Assembly: GCF_014202645.1 (NCBI RefSeq)
Contig: NZ_JACHHG010000003.1
Coordinates: forward strand, 310,001 to 374,000
Length of the DNA: 64,000 nt
Source of the DNA: Deinobacterium chartae
GTDB lineage: Bacteria; Deinococcota; Deinococci; Deinococcales; Deinococcaceae
Direction of reading: 5' to 3'
Shown here: positions 56,900-63,771 of the stretch, piece after piece
How positions within the stretch are numbered: the stretch's first letter is position 1
Layout: every line of letters begins with the position of its first letter
Position numbers and translations under genes: made by a program
The notes under the pieces: model-generated
Seen by the model: only the letters and a program-made list of their open reading frames with translations
What the model was told of the DNA's origin: nothing
Databases searched by the model: none

Positions 56900-57661
56900 T
56901 CATCCGGTACTTTCGCGTTCCAGGTAATACGAGGCCAATGCGCCAAGGAGCTCGACCGCCCGGGTGCCGCCGCTGTGCAGCTGCAACAGGGCGGAGGGCT
57001 GTTGCAGCGGGTTGATCCGCAGCGCGCCTTCGAACAGATCCAGCGAGCCCAGCTCGTGCCAGCGCCACGAGCACAGCCGCGCTCCCCAAAAGACCAGACG
57101 ACAGCTGGTCAGGTACAGCGTCCCCAGGTCCTCGAGGCGCGCTTCGGAGCCCAGGGCCAGCGGACGCAGCGGTCCGTGCGCGAACGGCACGCTGCGGATC
57201 ACGCGCAGCCCGATGTTCTGCTGTTGCTCGTGTGCGCTCAGGGCCGACATCAGCGCGGCCCGGGCGGCCCAGTGTGCCTGCTCGTCCGCCTCGAGAAAAA
57301 CCGGGGGATGATCGAGCAGCGGCAGCTTGCCCAGCGCGATGCGCTCGATCTGGTCGGGCCCTGTCGGCGCGTCGGGAAGCTCGCCGCCGAGGTACTGCCG
57401 CAGCCGGACGAGCAGGCCGGCGTCGAGTGCCGGGACCGGCGGGAGCGCGTCGTCGGGGTCTGCCCGCCGCAGCGAGGCCCACAGTTCCTGGCGCAGGATC
57501 TGAAACTCGTCTTCGCTGAGTTCCAGATCCTGCCGGACCTGGTTGAGGCGGTCTTGCAGGCGGCTGAGGGGTTCCTCGAGGCTGAGGGCTTCCAGGGTCA
57601 GGGTGCGCAGCCGGTTGAGGGCTGCGGGCAGACGGTCTTGGGCAGAAGAGAACTGATCCAC
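56900..57661 (-). CDS. Protein with a GRAM/PH-like C-terminal domain, unknown function
   Basis: 253 residues, no signal peptide or membrane helix. N-terminal half helical (LNRLRTLTLEALSLEEPLSRLQDRLNQVRQDLELSEDEFQILRQELWASLRR); middle part with PLLDHPPVFLEADEQAHW; C-terminal part with LEDLGTLYLTSCRLVFWGARLCSWRWHELGSLDLFEGALRI, which has the strand-turn pattern of bacterial PH/GRAM modules (...GTLYLT..RLVF.G......W.EL..L). GTG 57661 has SD AGGAG seven nt before it and is preferred over the GTG at 57667 and the ATG at 57691. Function unknown. Confidence 0.6.
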   Translation of the reverse strand: MDQFSSAQDRLPAALNRLRTLTLEALSLEEPLSRLQDRLNQVRQDLELSEDEFQILRQELWASLRRADPDDALPPVPALDAGLLVRLRQYLGGELPDAPTGPDQIERIALGKLPLLDHPPVFLEADEQAHWAARAALMSALSAHEQQQNIGLRVIRSVPFAHGPLRPLALGSEARLEDLGTLYLTSCRLVFWGARLCSWRWHELGSLDLFEGALRINPLQQPSALLQLHSGGTRAVELLGALASYYLERESTG

Positions 57662-57983
57662 GGTCACGCTCCTGGGACGAGCAGGCCACACCGCCCGGGG
57701 AACGGGCGGAAGAAAATCGAATCAGACGACCTCTTCACAGTAGCATCGGTCCGGACGGCTTGAAAGAGACCGGTCTGACAACAGCCCCAAGACCTCTTCA
57801 GATAATCCTGCAAAAGATGCTCGCGGCCGCCGGGGAAGCAGAAAACCGCGCTGTGGCTGGAATGCGGCCCGCGTCCCCGATTCCTAAGCGGTCTACAGCG
57901 CTTCTTCACCTGTCACCCGGGAGAGTCCTCCTAGCCTGGATACAGTGGCTTCGGGAAGCGTTCGAGGCCTGGAAAGGAGCAGC
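57662..57983. other. 322-base gap: divergent promoters and repeats
   Basis: No ORF here is convincing. Visible elements are a perfect 10-bp palindrome AGACCGGTCT (57767-57776), a direct repeat GACCTCTTCA (57728-57737 and 57791-57800), -10-like hexamers for the minus gene (TACTGT, 57742-57737) and the plus gene (TACAGT, 57941-57946), and an SD (AAGGAGC) just before 57984. Confidence 0.45.
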
Positions 57984-58229
57984 GTGGATCCGAACGATGT
58001 CTCTCAGGTGCAACCCGGAGCGGCCGTGCTGTGCGCGGGGGGCGAACGACTGGGCACGGTGGTGGCTGCCGAAGGCAATTTTCTCGAGGTGCGCGCGGAG
58101 GACGACGGGCGCAGCCACTGGCTTCCGCTCGAGGCGGTGGCCGACATTTCGGGTGACGTGCGTTTGAATCTGGACTTTGAGACCGCGCGGCGCGAGTGGA
58201 AAAACGAGCGGCCACAGCCGTATTACTGA
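57984..58229 (+). CDS. DUF2171-like small protein (PRC-barrel-like)
   Basis: 81 residues. QPGAAVLCAGGERLGTVVAAEGNFLEVRAEDDGRSHWLPLEAVADISGDVRLNLDFETAR matches the pattern I know for DUF2171: a V..G..V....G..+G.V entry, then an acidic central strand, a W.+P motif and a V..+.G.V.L exit. Function unknown. GTG 57984 has SD AAGGAGC; an upstream in-frame reading to 57945 does not. Convergent with nothing; next gene 40 nt downstream. Confidence 0.7.
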   Translation: MDPNDVSQVQPGAAVLCAGGERLGTVVAAEGNFLEVRAEDDGRSHWLPLEAVADISGDVRLNLDFETARREWKNERPQPYY

Positions 58230-58269
58230 AACCACCTGCGTTTGGCCTTGCCGCGCTAGACTGGGGCGC

Positions 58270-58566
58270 ATGGACGATCACCTTTCCAACGTTTCCGGCG
58301 AGGGGAGCTATGACCTCGAGGCCGAGGTGGCCAACTCGCTGAACCTGCTCAGCCTCTCGATCGGGATGCTGCTGGCCGACAACGTGATGCTGCGCGCCCG
58401 CGTGGCGCTGCTCGAGGGACGCCCACAGGACGAGGCCCTCGAGTTCGCGGTGGCCAGCTACCGCGATCACTATCCGCTGCTGTTCCCGGCCGAGTCGGAG
58501 GCCGAGCGCGATGCGACCCTGGAACGCATGCAGGCGGAATTGAGGCGCAAGCTGAGCCTGGACTGA
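58270..58566 (+). CDS. Small acidic helical protein of unknown function
   Basis: 98 residues (MDDHLSNVSGEGSYDLEAEVANSLN...), acidic N-terminus, then helices LLSLSIGMLLADNVMLRARVALLEGRP and a basic C-terminal helix ERMQAELRRKLSLD. TAGACT (58257-58262) ends 7 nt before ATG 58270, so leaderless. A strong terminator follows. I know no family. Confidence 0.65.
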   Translation: MDDHLSNVSGEGSYDLEAEVANSLNLLSLSIGMLLADNVMLRARVALLEGRPQDEALEFAVASYRDHYPLLFPAESEAERDATLERMQAELRRKLSLD

Positions 58567-58581
58567 GTCTTGGCCCTGGGC

Positions 58582-58618
58582 CGACGGAGACCGGACAGGA
58601 TCCGGTCTCCGTCGTTTT
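58582..58618 (+). terminator. Terminator after the acidic helical gene
   Basis: 14-bp perfect stem CGACGGAGACCGGA / TCCGGTCTCCGTCG (58582-58595 with 58601-58614), CAGGA loop, then TTTT. Confidence 0.88.
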
Positions 58619-58685
58619 GTTGCAGGGTGCACGTTAGACCACGTACAAAATGTAAATTTTGGTTTTATATTTTATAAATATATAA

Positions 58686-58714
58686 TTGACATAACTTGAT
58701 AATGGGTTTATGGT
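58686..58714 (+). promoter_or_regulatory. Consensus sigma-70-like promoter in an AT-rich patch
   Basis: TTGACA (58686-58691), exactly 17 bp, TATGGT (58709-58714), inside an AT-rich block (58640-58710) that stands out in this GC-rich DNA. The start site would be near 58721, giving a short leader with a strong SD (AAGGAGGT) before ATG 58733. This is one of the few classical promoters in the window. Confidence 0.75.
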
Positions 58715-58732
58715 GGAAGCAAGGAGGTCACG

Positions 58733-58930
58733 ATGTTCGACTTCGAACGCCACGCGTTGGACTTTGAGGAAATCCTGGCCCAATACCGCGCTGAGGCCGA
58801 AATCGCCCGTCGGCTGCCGCGCATTGCGCTGCGCCGCCGGGTAGCGCGCTGGCTGCACGCTCTCGCTGCAAGCCTCGAGGCCGAAACGGTCCGGCCTGCT
58901 CGGACGCCTAACACCTACGGCAGCCTGTGA
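58733..58930 (+). CDS. 65-residue basic helical protein of unknown function
   Basis: 65 residues: an acidic N-terminal helix (FDFERHALDFEEILAQYRAEAEIARRLPR) and a basic amphipathic helix (IALRRRVARWLHALAASLEAE), then a short tail. No membrane segment or family known to me. The promoter, SD and downstream hairpin all point to a genuine and well expressed gene. The TGA lies in the loop of the hairpin at 58914-58942. Confidence 0.7.
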   Translation: MFDFERHALDFEEILAQYRAEAEIARRLPRIALRRRVARWLHALAASLEAETVRPARTPNTYGSL

Positions 58931-58942
58931 GGCTGCCGTAGG
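58914..58942 (+). terminator. Hairpin containing the stop codon of the 65-residue gene
   Basis: CCTACGGCAGCCT (58914-58926) pairs perfectly with AGGCTGCCGTAGG (58930-58942) around GTG; the TGA stop (58928-58930) is in and next to the loop. No T-run. It may stabilise the 3' end, and translation through it would unfold it. Confidence 0.55.
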
Positions 58943-58965
58943 CACGGGTGCGGTTTGGACCGCGT

Positions 58966-59907
58966 TTATACCGGCTGTTGCAGCGCGCTCCGTTCCCGGA
59001 GCTGACTGGTCCACCAGATCGCAGCGACACTCGCCAGAGCCCACAGGGCCAGTGCGGTCCAGGTCAGTGGATCGGGGGAAAGCAGCGGCTGAGCGCGCAG
59101 GGCCTGCCAGGTCAACAGCAGTGTCAGGGCCAGATAGCTGCCTGAAACGCTGAGGACCAGACCGAGTCGCGCCTGGCGGCTTGAGCGGCGGCGCAGGATC
59201 CAGGCACCGACCAGCGGCAGCACCTGCAGTGCGTGCAGCCCGACAAAGTGTCCTACCCGCAAGTCGCCGCCTTCGGTGCTCCACCCGGTCAGCGGCAGTC
59301 CGGCTCCGCCATCCGGTACGCCCACGCTGTGGGCCCCTACGATCTCCGGGGCATGCGCGGACGTGATCTGGCCGGGCATCGGCGTGGTCATCAGGAAGCC
59401 GACGGCCATGCCCAGCGCGCCGATCAGGACCGCGGCGCGCAGCGACCAGGCCCAGGCCGGGTCGCTGAAGCGCTGGCGGAGCAGCAAGACCGCGATGCCC
59501 AAGTTGGCGAGCCACAGCAGGGTGATCGCGATGCCCATCGTGCTGTACAGCGCACTGTCAAAGGGGGTGGCGGTGTTGAAGTGGCTGGTGGTGCCGCGCA
59601 GCACCTGCAAGACGATGATGCCGATTTCCAGCCACAGGATCGCTGCGACTCCGTACCCGACCGCGCGTTTCAGCCACTGACGCACCTCGAGGTGGTCCAG
59701 CAGCCACGCCAGGGTGAAGCCGTAGACGCTGGTGGAGATCAGGAACTTGACCGGCTTGAGCCACGCAGGGGCACCGGCGATCACGCGTGGGTCGAGCAGC
59801 AAAAGCGGTAGCGCGGCGAGCAGCAGCAGGGCCATGGCGACCCCGGTGAAGGTGAGGGCGGGCTCGGCGGCGTAGAGGCGGCGCAGGTAGGGGAGGGCGT
59901 ACGACAT
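58966..59907 (-). CDS. Integral membrane protein, target of the TetR regulator
   Basis: 313 residues with seven to nine membrane helices (for example LTFTGVAMALLLLAALPLLLLD, FLISTSVYGFTLAWLLDHL, GYGVAAILWLEIGIIVLQVL, AITLLWLANLGIAVLLL, AAVLIGALGMAVGFLMTT, GLHALQVLPLVGAWIL, YLALTLLLTWQAL, ALWALASVAAIWW). Residues SHFNTATPFDSALYSTMG and GHFVGLHALQVLP in loops could bind a metal or haem (several His), but I do not recognise the family. ATG 59907 has SD AAGGATG; a 5'-proximal ATG at 59913 overlaps it. Lies downstream of tetR on the same strand with one TetR operator between. Confidence 0.7.
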   Translation of the reverse strand: MSYALPYLRRLYAAEPALTFTGVAMALLLLAALPLLLLDPRVIAGAPAWLKPVKFLISTSVYGFTLAWLLDHLEVRQWLKRAVGYGVAAILWLEIGIIVLQVLRGTTSHFNTATPFDSALYSTMGIAITLLWLANLGIAVLLLRQRFSDPAWAWSLRAAVLIGALGMAVGFLMTTPMPGQITSAHAPEIVGAHSVGVPDGGAGLPLTGWSTEGGDLRVGHFVGLHALQVLPLVGAWILRRRSSRQARLGLVLSVSGSYLALTLLLTWQALRAQPLLSPDPLTWTALALWALASVAAIWWTSQLRERSALQQPV

Positions 59908-59938
59908 GAGCATCCTTTCTTTACACTGGAATTTGATG

Positions 59939-59949
59939 TAACACTGTTA
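59939..59949. promoter_or_regulatory. TetR operator 2 (before the membrane protein gene)
   Basis: TAACACTGTTA, a perfect 5-1-5 inverted repeat, identical to the copy upstream of tetR. Lies 32 bp before the membrane protein start and after the tetR stop. Confidence 0.65.
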
Positions 59950-59969
59950 GATGAACAAGGCAAAAAAAA

Positions 59970-60617
59970 TCAGCCCGGGGGGCTGAAGCGGTCGAGCGTG
60001 GCCTGGACCAACGTCTGGGCGGTGGGCAGCACCAGGGGAAGGGGGAGCAGCGCGGGCTGGCTGAGGTGCAGCGATACCGGTCCGTGCACGGCCGACCACA
60101 GGGCGGCGGTCAGTTGCTGGGCCGAAACGCGGTTGCCGTCGAGGTCTCCGGCCGTGATCGCTTGTTCTACCGCGTGTATCAGCAGGTTCAGCGACGCGAC
60201 GCGTGGCTGCTTGCCCTCCGCGCAAGCGGTGAGGAAATCCGACCCCTGCATGAACATCAGGCGGTAATGCATGGGGTAGGTCAGGCCAAAACGCACGTAA
60301 GCCACCGCCAGAGCCTGCAGCCGGTCTAAGGGCGTGTGGGCCGTGTGCAAAGCCTGCGACAGCCAGGTATAGAAAGTTTCAAAGCCCGTGTGGGCTACCG
60401 AGAAGATCAGGTCATCCTTGTCCTGAAAATGAGCGTAGACCGCCGTGGCGGTGTATCCGGCCCGCTCGGCCACCTGCCGCAGCGAGAAGCCCGCGTATCC
60501 TACCGCATCGAACAGTTGCGCGGCCGCCTCGAGGATGCGCCTGCGGGTCGCCTCTTTCTGCTGCTCGCGTCGCTCGAAACTGGCCTGTCGGATGCGCTGT
60601 GCCCGAGTATCGGTCAC
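59970..60617 (-). CDS. TetR/AcrR family transcriptional repressor
   Basis: 215 residues. N-terminal helix-turn-helix (about 18-66) with TRRRILEAAAQLFDAVGYAGFSLRQVAERAGYTATAVYAHFQDKDDLIFSV, the classical TetR signature; helical ligand-binding C-terminal domain (about 75-205). GTG 60617 has SD AAGGAG. Identical 11-bp palindromes lie before tetR and before the membrane protein gene, so it probably represses itself and that gene until a ligand binds. Confidence 0.92.
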   Translation of the reverse strand: MTDTRAQRIRQASFERREQQKEATRRRILEAAAQLFDAVGYAGFSLRQVAERAGYTATAVYAHFQDKDDLIFSVAHTGFETFYTWLSQALHTAHTPLDRLQALAVAYVRFGLTYPMHYRLMFMQGSDFLTACAEGKQPRVASLNLLIHAVEQAITAGDLDGNRVSAQQLTAALWSAVHGPVSLHLSQPALLPLPLVLPTAQTLVQATLDRFSPPG

Positions 60618-60646
60618 GCTCTTCTCCTTGACATATTTAAATCATA

Positions 60647-60657
60647 TAACACTGTTA
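60647..60657. promoter_or_regulatory. TetR operator 1 (before tetR)
   Basis: TAACACTGTTA, identical to the site at 59939, 30 bp before the tetR start and embedded in an AT-rich promoter region that also holds a TATGAT-like hexamer on the minus strand. Confidence 0.65.
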
Positions 60658-60696
60658 ATCATGCTGCAAGTGCAGCCTGCCCTCACCGGAAGCCTG

Positions 60697-60709
60697 TAAC
60701 CTGGGAAGG
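60697..60709 (+). promoter_or_regulatory. Leaderless promoter of the VC0807-like gene
   Basis: TAACCT (60697-60702), 6 nt, GTG 60709. GGGAAG in the gap could also serve as a weak SD. Confidence 0.5.
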
Positions 60710-61575
60710 TGAGCCAACCCCTTCCTACGCCCCCCGGAACCCGCGGCGAAAAACGTGGATTCCACGTGCCCAAGATCGTCATCGACCTGATCTTTACCCT
60801 GGCGATTCCGCTGCTGCTGCTCAACCCCGACCTGTTCCGCACCGGGTTCTCGTTCGCGGACCTGTTCGGGGAACTGCTGTTCGGATACACGCCGCCGCCC
60901 GAAGGCAGCGCTGACGCCAACGCTGCGGGCAACCCGGGTATCTACGTGGCCTACGTGCTCGCCGGCCTGATTCCGGCCATTTACATCCTGATCGACACGG
61001 CCCGCACCCGGGTGCTGAACCCGATCACGATGCTGGCTGCCGCGTCGGCCCTGATCGGTGGCGGGCTGGCCTTTTTCCGCATCGACGGCTGGGTCTTTGC
61101 GCTCAAGGACTCGTATGCCTCGATCGTGATCGCGCTGGTCACCGGCGTGTCGCTGCTGATCAAGAAGCCTTTTTTCGAAGCTTTCCTCAAAGTGGCCCTG
61201 GTTCCCGAGAACGACCGACATAAGGCGCTGGCCGCCCGGCTGTTCAACGATGCCTACGTGCGGCGCACGCTGCTGTACGCCACCGCGGTGATCTTCCTCG
61301 AGGCGGTGATCTTGGGAACCGCCAACTTCTTGGTTAACTACCGCATCGTGGTCGCGAGTTTTGGTACCGAGGCGTTCAACGCGCAAGTCGCCCAGGCGAC
61401 CGCCGTGATGCGCCTGCCCAGCCTGATCGGCACCTTTATCGCCTACGGGTTTGCCTTCTACCTGGTGCAGTACGGGGTGTCGCGTTCGTTCGGCGACAAG
61501 GCCAAGCTGTTCGAGGACGGCTTTTGGGAAGCGCTCGAGGCTACCGAGCAAGAACCGCAGGCCCGTCTGGGCTAG
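60709..61575 (+). CDS. VC0807-family membrane protein
   Basis: 288 residues, six or so membrane helices (KIVIDLIFTLAIPLLLL, NPGIYVAYVLAGLIPAIYIL, PITMLAAASALIGGGLAFF, ASIVIALVTGVSLLI, LLYATAVIFLEAVILGTANFLV, LPSLIGTFIAYGFAFYLVQ). The start KIVIDLIFTLAIPLLLLNP and the DTAR..VLNPI segment with later KKPFFEAF fit the VC0807-like family as I remember it; function not established. Divergent from tetR. Confidence 0.7.
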   Translation: MSQPLPTPPGTRGEKRGFHVPKIVIDLIFTLAIPLLLLNPDLFRTGFSFADLFGELLFGYTPPPEGSADANAAGNPGIYVAYVLAGLIPAIYILIDTARTRVLNPITMLAAASALIGGGLAFFRIDGWVFALKDSYASIVIALVTGVSLLIKKPFFEAFLKVALVPENDRHKALAARLFNDAYVRRTLLYATAVIFLEAVILGTANFLVNYRIVVASFGTEAFNAQVAQATAVMRLPSLIGTFIAYGFAFYLVQYGVSRSFGDKAKLFEDGFWEALEATEQEPQARLG

Positions 61576-61591
61576 CCCGCTGGGCTGCGGA

Positions 61592-61670
61592 GCGTGCGGG
61601 AGAGGACCGGCCTGTCCCGCACGCGTTGTGATGGCCCCACACGGAGGCGGCCACCTCCGCAGAGGTGGCC
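61592..61670 (+). terminator. Two tandem hairpins after the VC0807-like gene
   Basis: First GCGTGCGGGA / TCCCGCACGC (61592-61601 with 61615-61624); second GGCCACCTC / GAGGTGGCC around CGCA (61649-61657 with 61662-61670). Neither has a strong T-run. The rest of 61576-61783 is lower in G+C and holds no trusted gene. Confidence 0.5.
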
Positions 61671-61783
61671 TGTATGAAGAATAAGTATCGGGGCGTCGCT
61701 CGCATGGTCTGCCCTGATGTCACTAACTATAGCGCATACGAAATAAGAAACCCCACCAGATATCTAAATGCCGCGAGCGGTCG

Positions 61784-62578
61784 CTATAAATGCCGCAGGA
61801 AACGACCCGGATCCTCGAGGAAGTGGCGGGTCAGGCGCACCGCCTCGAGCTCCTCGTAAACGGCGGTGTTCACGCCGCTCTCGCTGAACTCATAGATGCG
61901 GGCCTGCGGATAAGCCAGCAGCAGCGGCGAGTGCGTGGCGATCACGAACTGTCCGCCCTGCTCCGCACAGGCGCGCAGCAGCGACAGCAGGGCGAGCTGG
62001 CGCATCGGGGAGAGGGCCGCTTCCGGTTCGTCAAGCAGGTGCAGGCCGCCCGGAACGAAGCGCGCTGCGAAAAAGGCCAGATAGCCCTCGCCGTGCGAGC
62101 GGGCCTCGAGCGGGGCACCGTAATTTCGCAGGGCACCGAGCTGACCCCGGTACGGCGCGGCGCGGCGCTGCCGTTCGCCATCGGGCAGATCGGTGCTTTC
62201 GCGCAGCGAGCGTTCCAAGTCGGCCTCGAGGTCCTCGCGCAGCCGTTTGAGGCCGAGCACGTAGCCGAAAAAATCTTCGGCGCGCAGGAAAAAACCTCTG
62301 GAGGTGCGGTGTCGCCACTCGAGGCGCAGCCGTTCGGACAGCAGGCGGCCTCCGGGGAGGTCCGGGTCGTCGGCGGCGGACAGGCGACCGGCGGTGATGG
62401 CCCCGGCGGCGCATGCCAGGCCCGAGAGCAGTGTGGACTTGCCCGAGCCGTTTTCTCCGACCAGGAACGTGACCGGGCAGTCGAGTTCGAGCCGGGTCAG
62501 GCCGCGCAGCGCTGGAATCGCGAAAGGGTAGCGGTCATGCGGACCGTCCTCGAGGCGCAGGGCCAGCAGGGGAACCAT
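61784..62578 (-). CDS. AAA-type ATPase (COG3910-like), stand-alone
   Basis: 264 residues with Walker A VGENGSGKSTLLSG (about 39-52), signature-like SHGEGYLAFFAARF, Walker B GLHLLDEPEAALSPMRQLALLSLL and the switch His in IATHSPLLLAYPQARIYE. Such small SMC-like ATPases occur singly and their role is not established; some relatives belong to OLD/abortive-infection modules, but no partner (nuclease or toxin) is next to this one. ATG 62578 is 5 nt after minus-strand TAGAAT, so leaderless; an in-frame ATG at 62611 is not used. Confidence 0.85.
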   Translation of the reverse strand: MVPLLALRLEDGPHDRYPFAIPALRGLTRLELDCPVTFLVGENGSGKSTLLSGLACAAGAITAGRLSAADDPDLPGGRLLSERLRLEWRHRTSRGFFLRAEDFFGYVLGLKRLREDLEADLERSLRESTDLPDGERQRRAAPYRGQLGALRNYGAPLEARSHGEGYLAFFAARFVPGGLHLLDEPEAALSPMRQLALLSLLRACAEQGGQFVIATHSPLLLAYPQARIYEFSESGVNTAVYEELEAVRLTRHFLEDPGRFLRHL

Positions 62579-62610
62579 GTTTGATTCTACCCCGGGCCCG
62601 GCAGCAAGCA

Positions 62611-62630
62611 CCCCCGCACTATGGCGGGGG
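62611..62630 (-). terminator. Hairpin between the SDR and ATPase genes
   Basis: CCCCCGC (62611-62617) pairs with GCGGGGG (62624-62630) around 6 nt. It could end the SDR transcript. Upstream, 62724-62738 has the dyad CTGTGA-ACA-TCACAG. Confidence 0.4.
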
Positions 62631-62759
62631 CGGAATGAGCGGGATGTAGCGGGTATGGAATCCCACGAAGCGCTGCTTCGGACGCACCCACGGCGTCTCT
62701 GGCTTCGTCAATAACATATTATGCTGTGAACATCACAGATAACATGTTTTACGTCACAT

Positions 62760-63626
62760 TTAGCCGTTGACCACCGTACCGCCGTTGGGATGCAGGACCT
62801 GACCGGCGTAGTACGCGCCGTCTTGCGAGGCCAGGAACACGTACGCGGTCGCCACCTCGTCCGGTTGTCCCGGACGGCCCATCGGCACGTCCTTTCCGAA
62901 CTCGGCCACCTGATCGGCCGGAAAACTCGAGGGAATAAACGGCGTCCAGATCGGGCCCGGTGCCACCGCGTTCACCCGGATACCCTGCTCGATCAGCGCC
63001 TGCGACAGCGAGCGGGTAAACGCCACGATCGCCCCCTTGGTCGACGAGTAGTCGAGCAGCATGGGGCTGCCCTTGTACGCGGTGACCGAGGTGGTGTTGA
63101 TGATGCTCGAACCCTCTTTCAGGTGCGGTACGGCGGCCCTGGTCATGTAGAACATCCCGAAGACGTTGGTGCGGAAGGTCCGCTCGAGCTGCGCGCTGCT
63201 GAGTTCGGTGATGCTCTCGGTCAGGTACTGCACCGCGGCGTTGTTCACCAAGATGTCGAGCTTGCCCAGTTCCTGCACGGTGCGCTCCACCGCCTGATGG
63301 CAGAAATTTTCGTCGCCCACGTCACCGGGCAGCAGCAGGCAACGGCGACCCTCGGCCTCGATGAGCTGCCGCGTCTCCTGCGCGTCTTGGTTCTCCTCGA
63401 GGTACACGATGGCGACGTCCGCGCCCTCCTTGGCGTACAGCACCGCCACCGCCCGGCCGATGCCCGAGTCACCGCCGGTGATCAGGGCCACCTTGCCCTC
63501 GAGTTTTCCGGCGGCGCGGTAACCTTCGCCGCGCGACTGCGGACGCGGCGTCATCTCCTGCTCAACGCCGGGATGGTGTTCTTGGTGCTGGGGCGGAAGC
63601 TGTTCTGGACGATCCGGCGTGCTCAT
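62760..63626 (-). CDS. Short-chain dehydrogenase/reductase
   Basis: 288 residues. An N-terminal Pro/Gln/His-rich extension, then GKLEGKVALITGGDSGIGRAVAVLYAKEGADVAIVY (NAD(P)-binding TGxxxGIG), NNAA, SSIINTTSVTAYKG, the catalytic YSSTKGAIVAFTRS (Tyr-x-x-x-Lys) and GPIWTPFIPSSFP. The extension and the overall sequence match the YghA/YhxC/YhdF group of general stress SDRs whose substrates are unknown. ATG 63626 has SD AGGAGGTCAAGC; the frame upstream to 63734 is not used. Divergent from the next gene. Confidence 0.9.
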   Translation of the reverse strand: MSTPDRPEQLPPQHQEHHPGVEQEMTPRPQSRGEGYRAAGKLEGKVALITGGDSGIGRAVAVLYAKEGADVAIVYLEENQDAQETRQLIEAEGRRCLLLPGDVGDENFCHQAVERTVQELGKLDILVNNAAVQYLTESITELSSAQLERTFRTNVFGMFYMTRAAVPHLKEGSSIINTTSVTAYKGSPMLLDYSSTKGAIVAFTRSLSQALIEQGIRVNAVAPGPIWTPFIPSSFPADQVAEFGKDVPMGRPGQPDEVATAYVFLASQDGAYYAGQVLHPNGGTVVNG

Positions 63627-63758
63627 GCTTGACCTCCTGGAATGCACGGACCTTGGCCCGTTCAGCCCTATTGCAACAGCCCAGCTTGAGAGCAACTGCA
63701 GCGGCAACTTCAGCGCACATGAAGCCCGGAGCACCTTAAGACGCGCTCAAGGCCGTGT

Positions 63759-63771
63759 TAGCATCCGGGCA
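63759..63771 (+). promoter_or_regulatory. Leaderless promoter of the glycosyltransferase gene
   Basis: TAGCAT (63759-63764), 6 nt, ATG 63771. No SD. Confidence 0.6.

Noticed and set aside
58692-58705. GATAAT directly after TTGACA as a -10 hexamer
   Set aside because: Spacing would be only 7 bp; TATGGT at the normal 17-bp spacing fits better.
62724-62738. CRP-like site (CTGTGA-ACA-TCACAG) near the SDR gene
   Set aside because: The spacer is 3 nt instead of the 6 needed for CRP, and it lies after the SDR gene. Kept only as a dyad.
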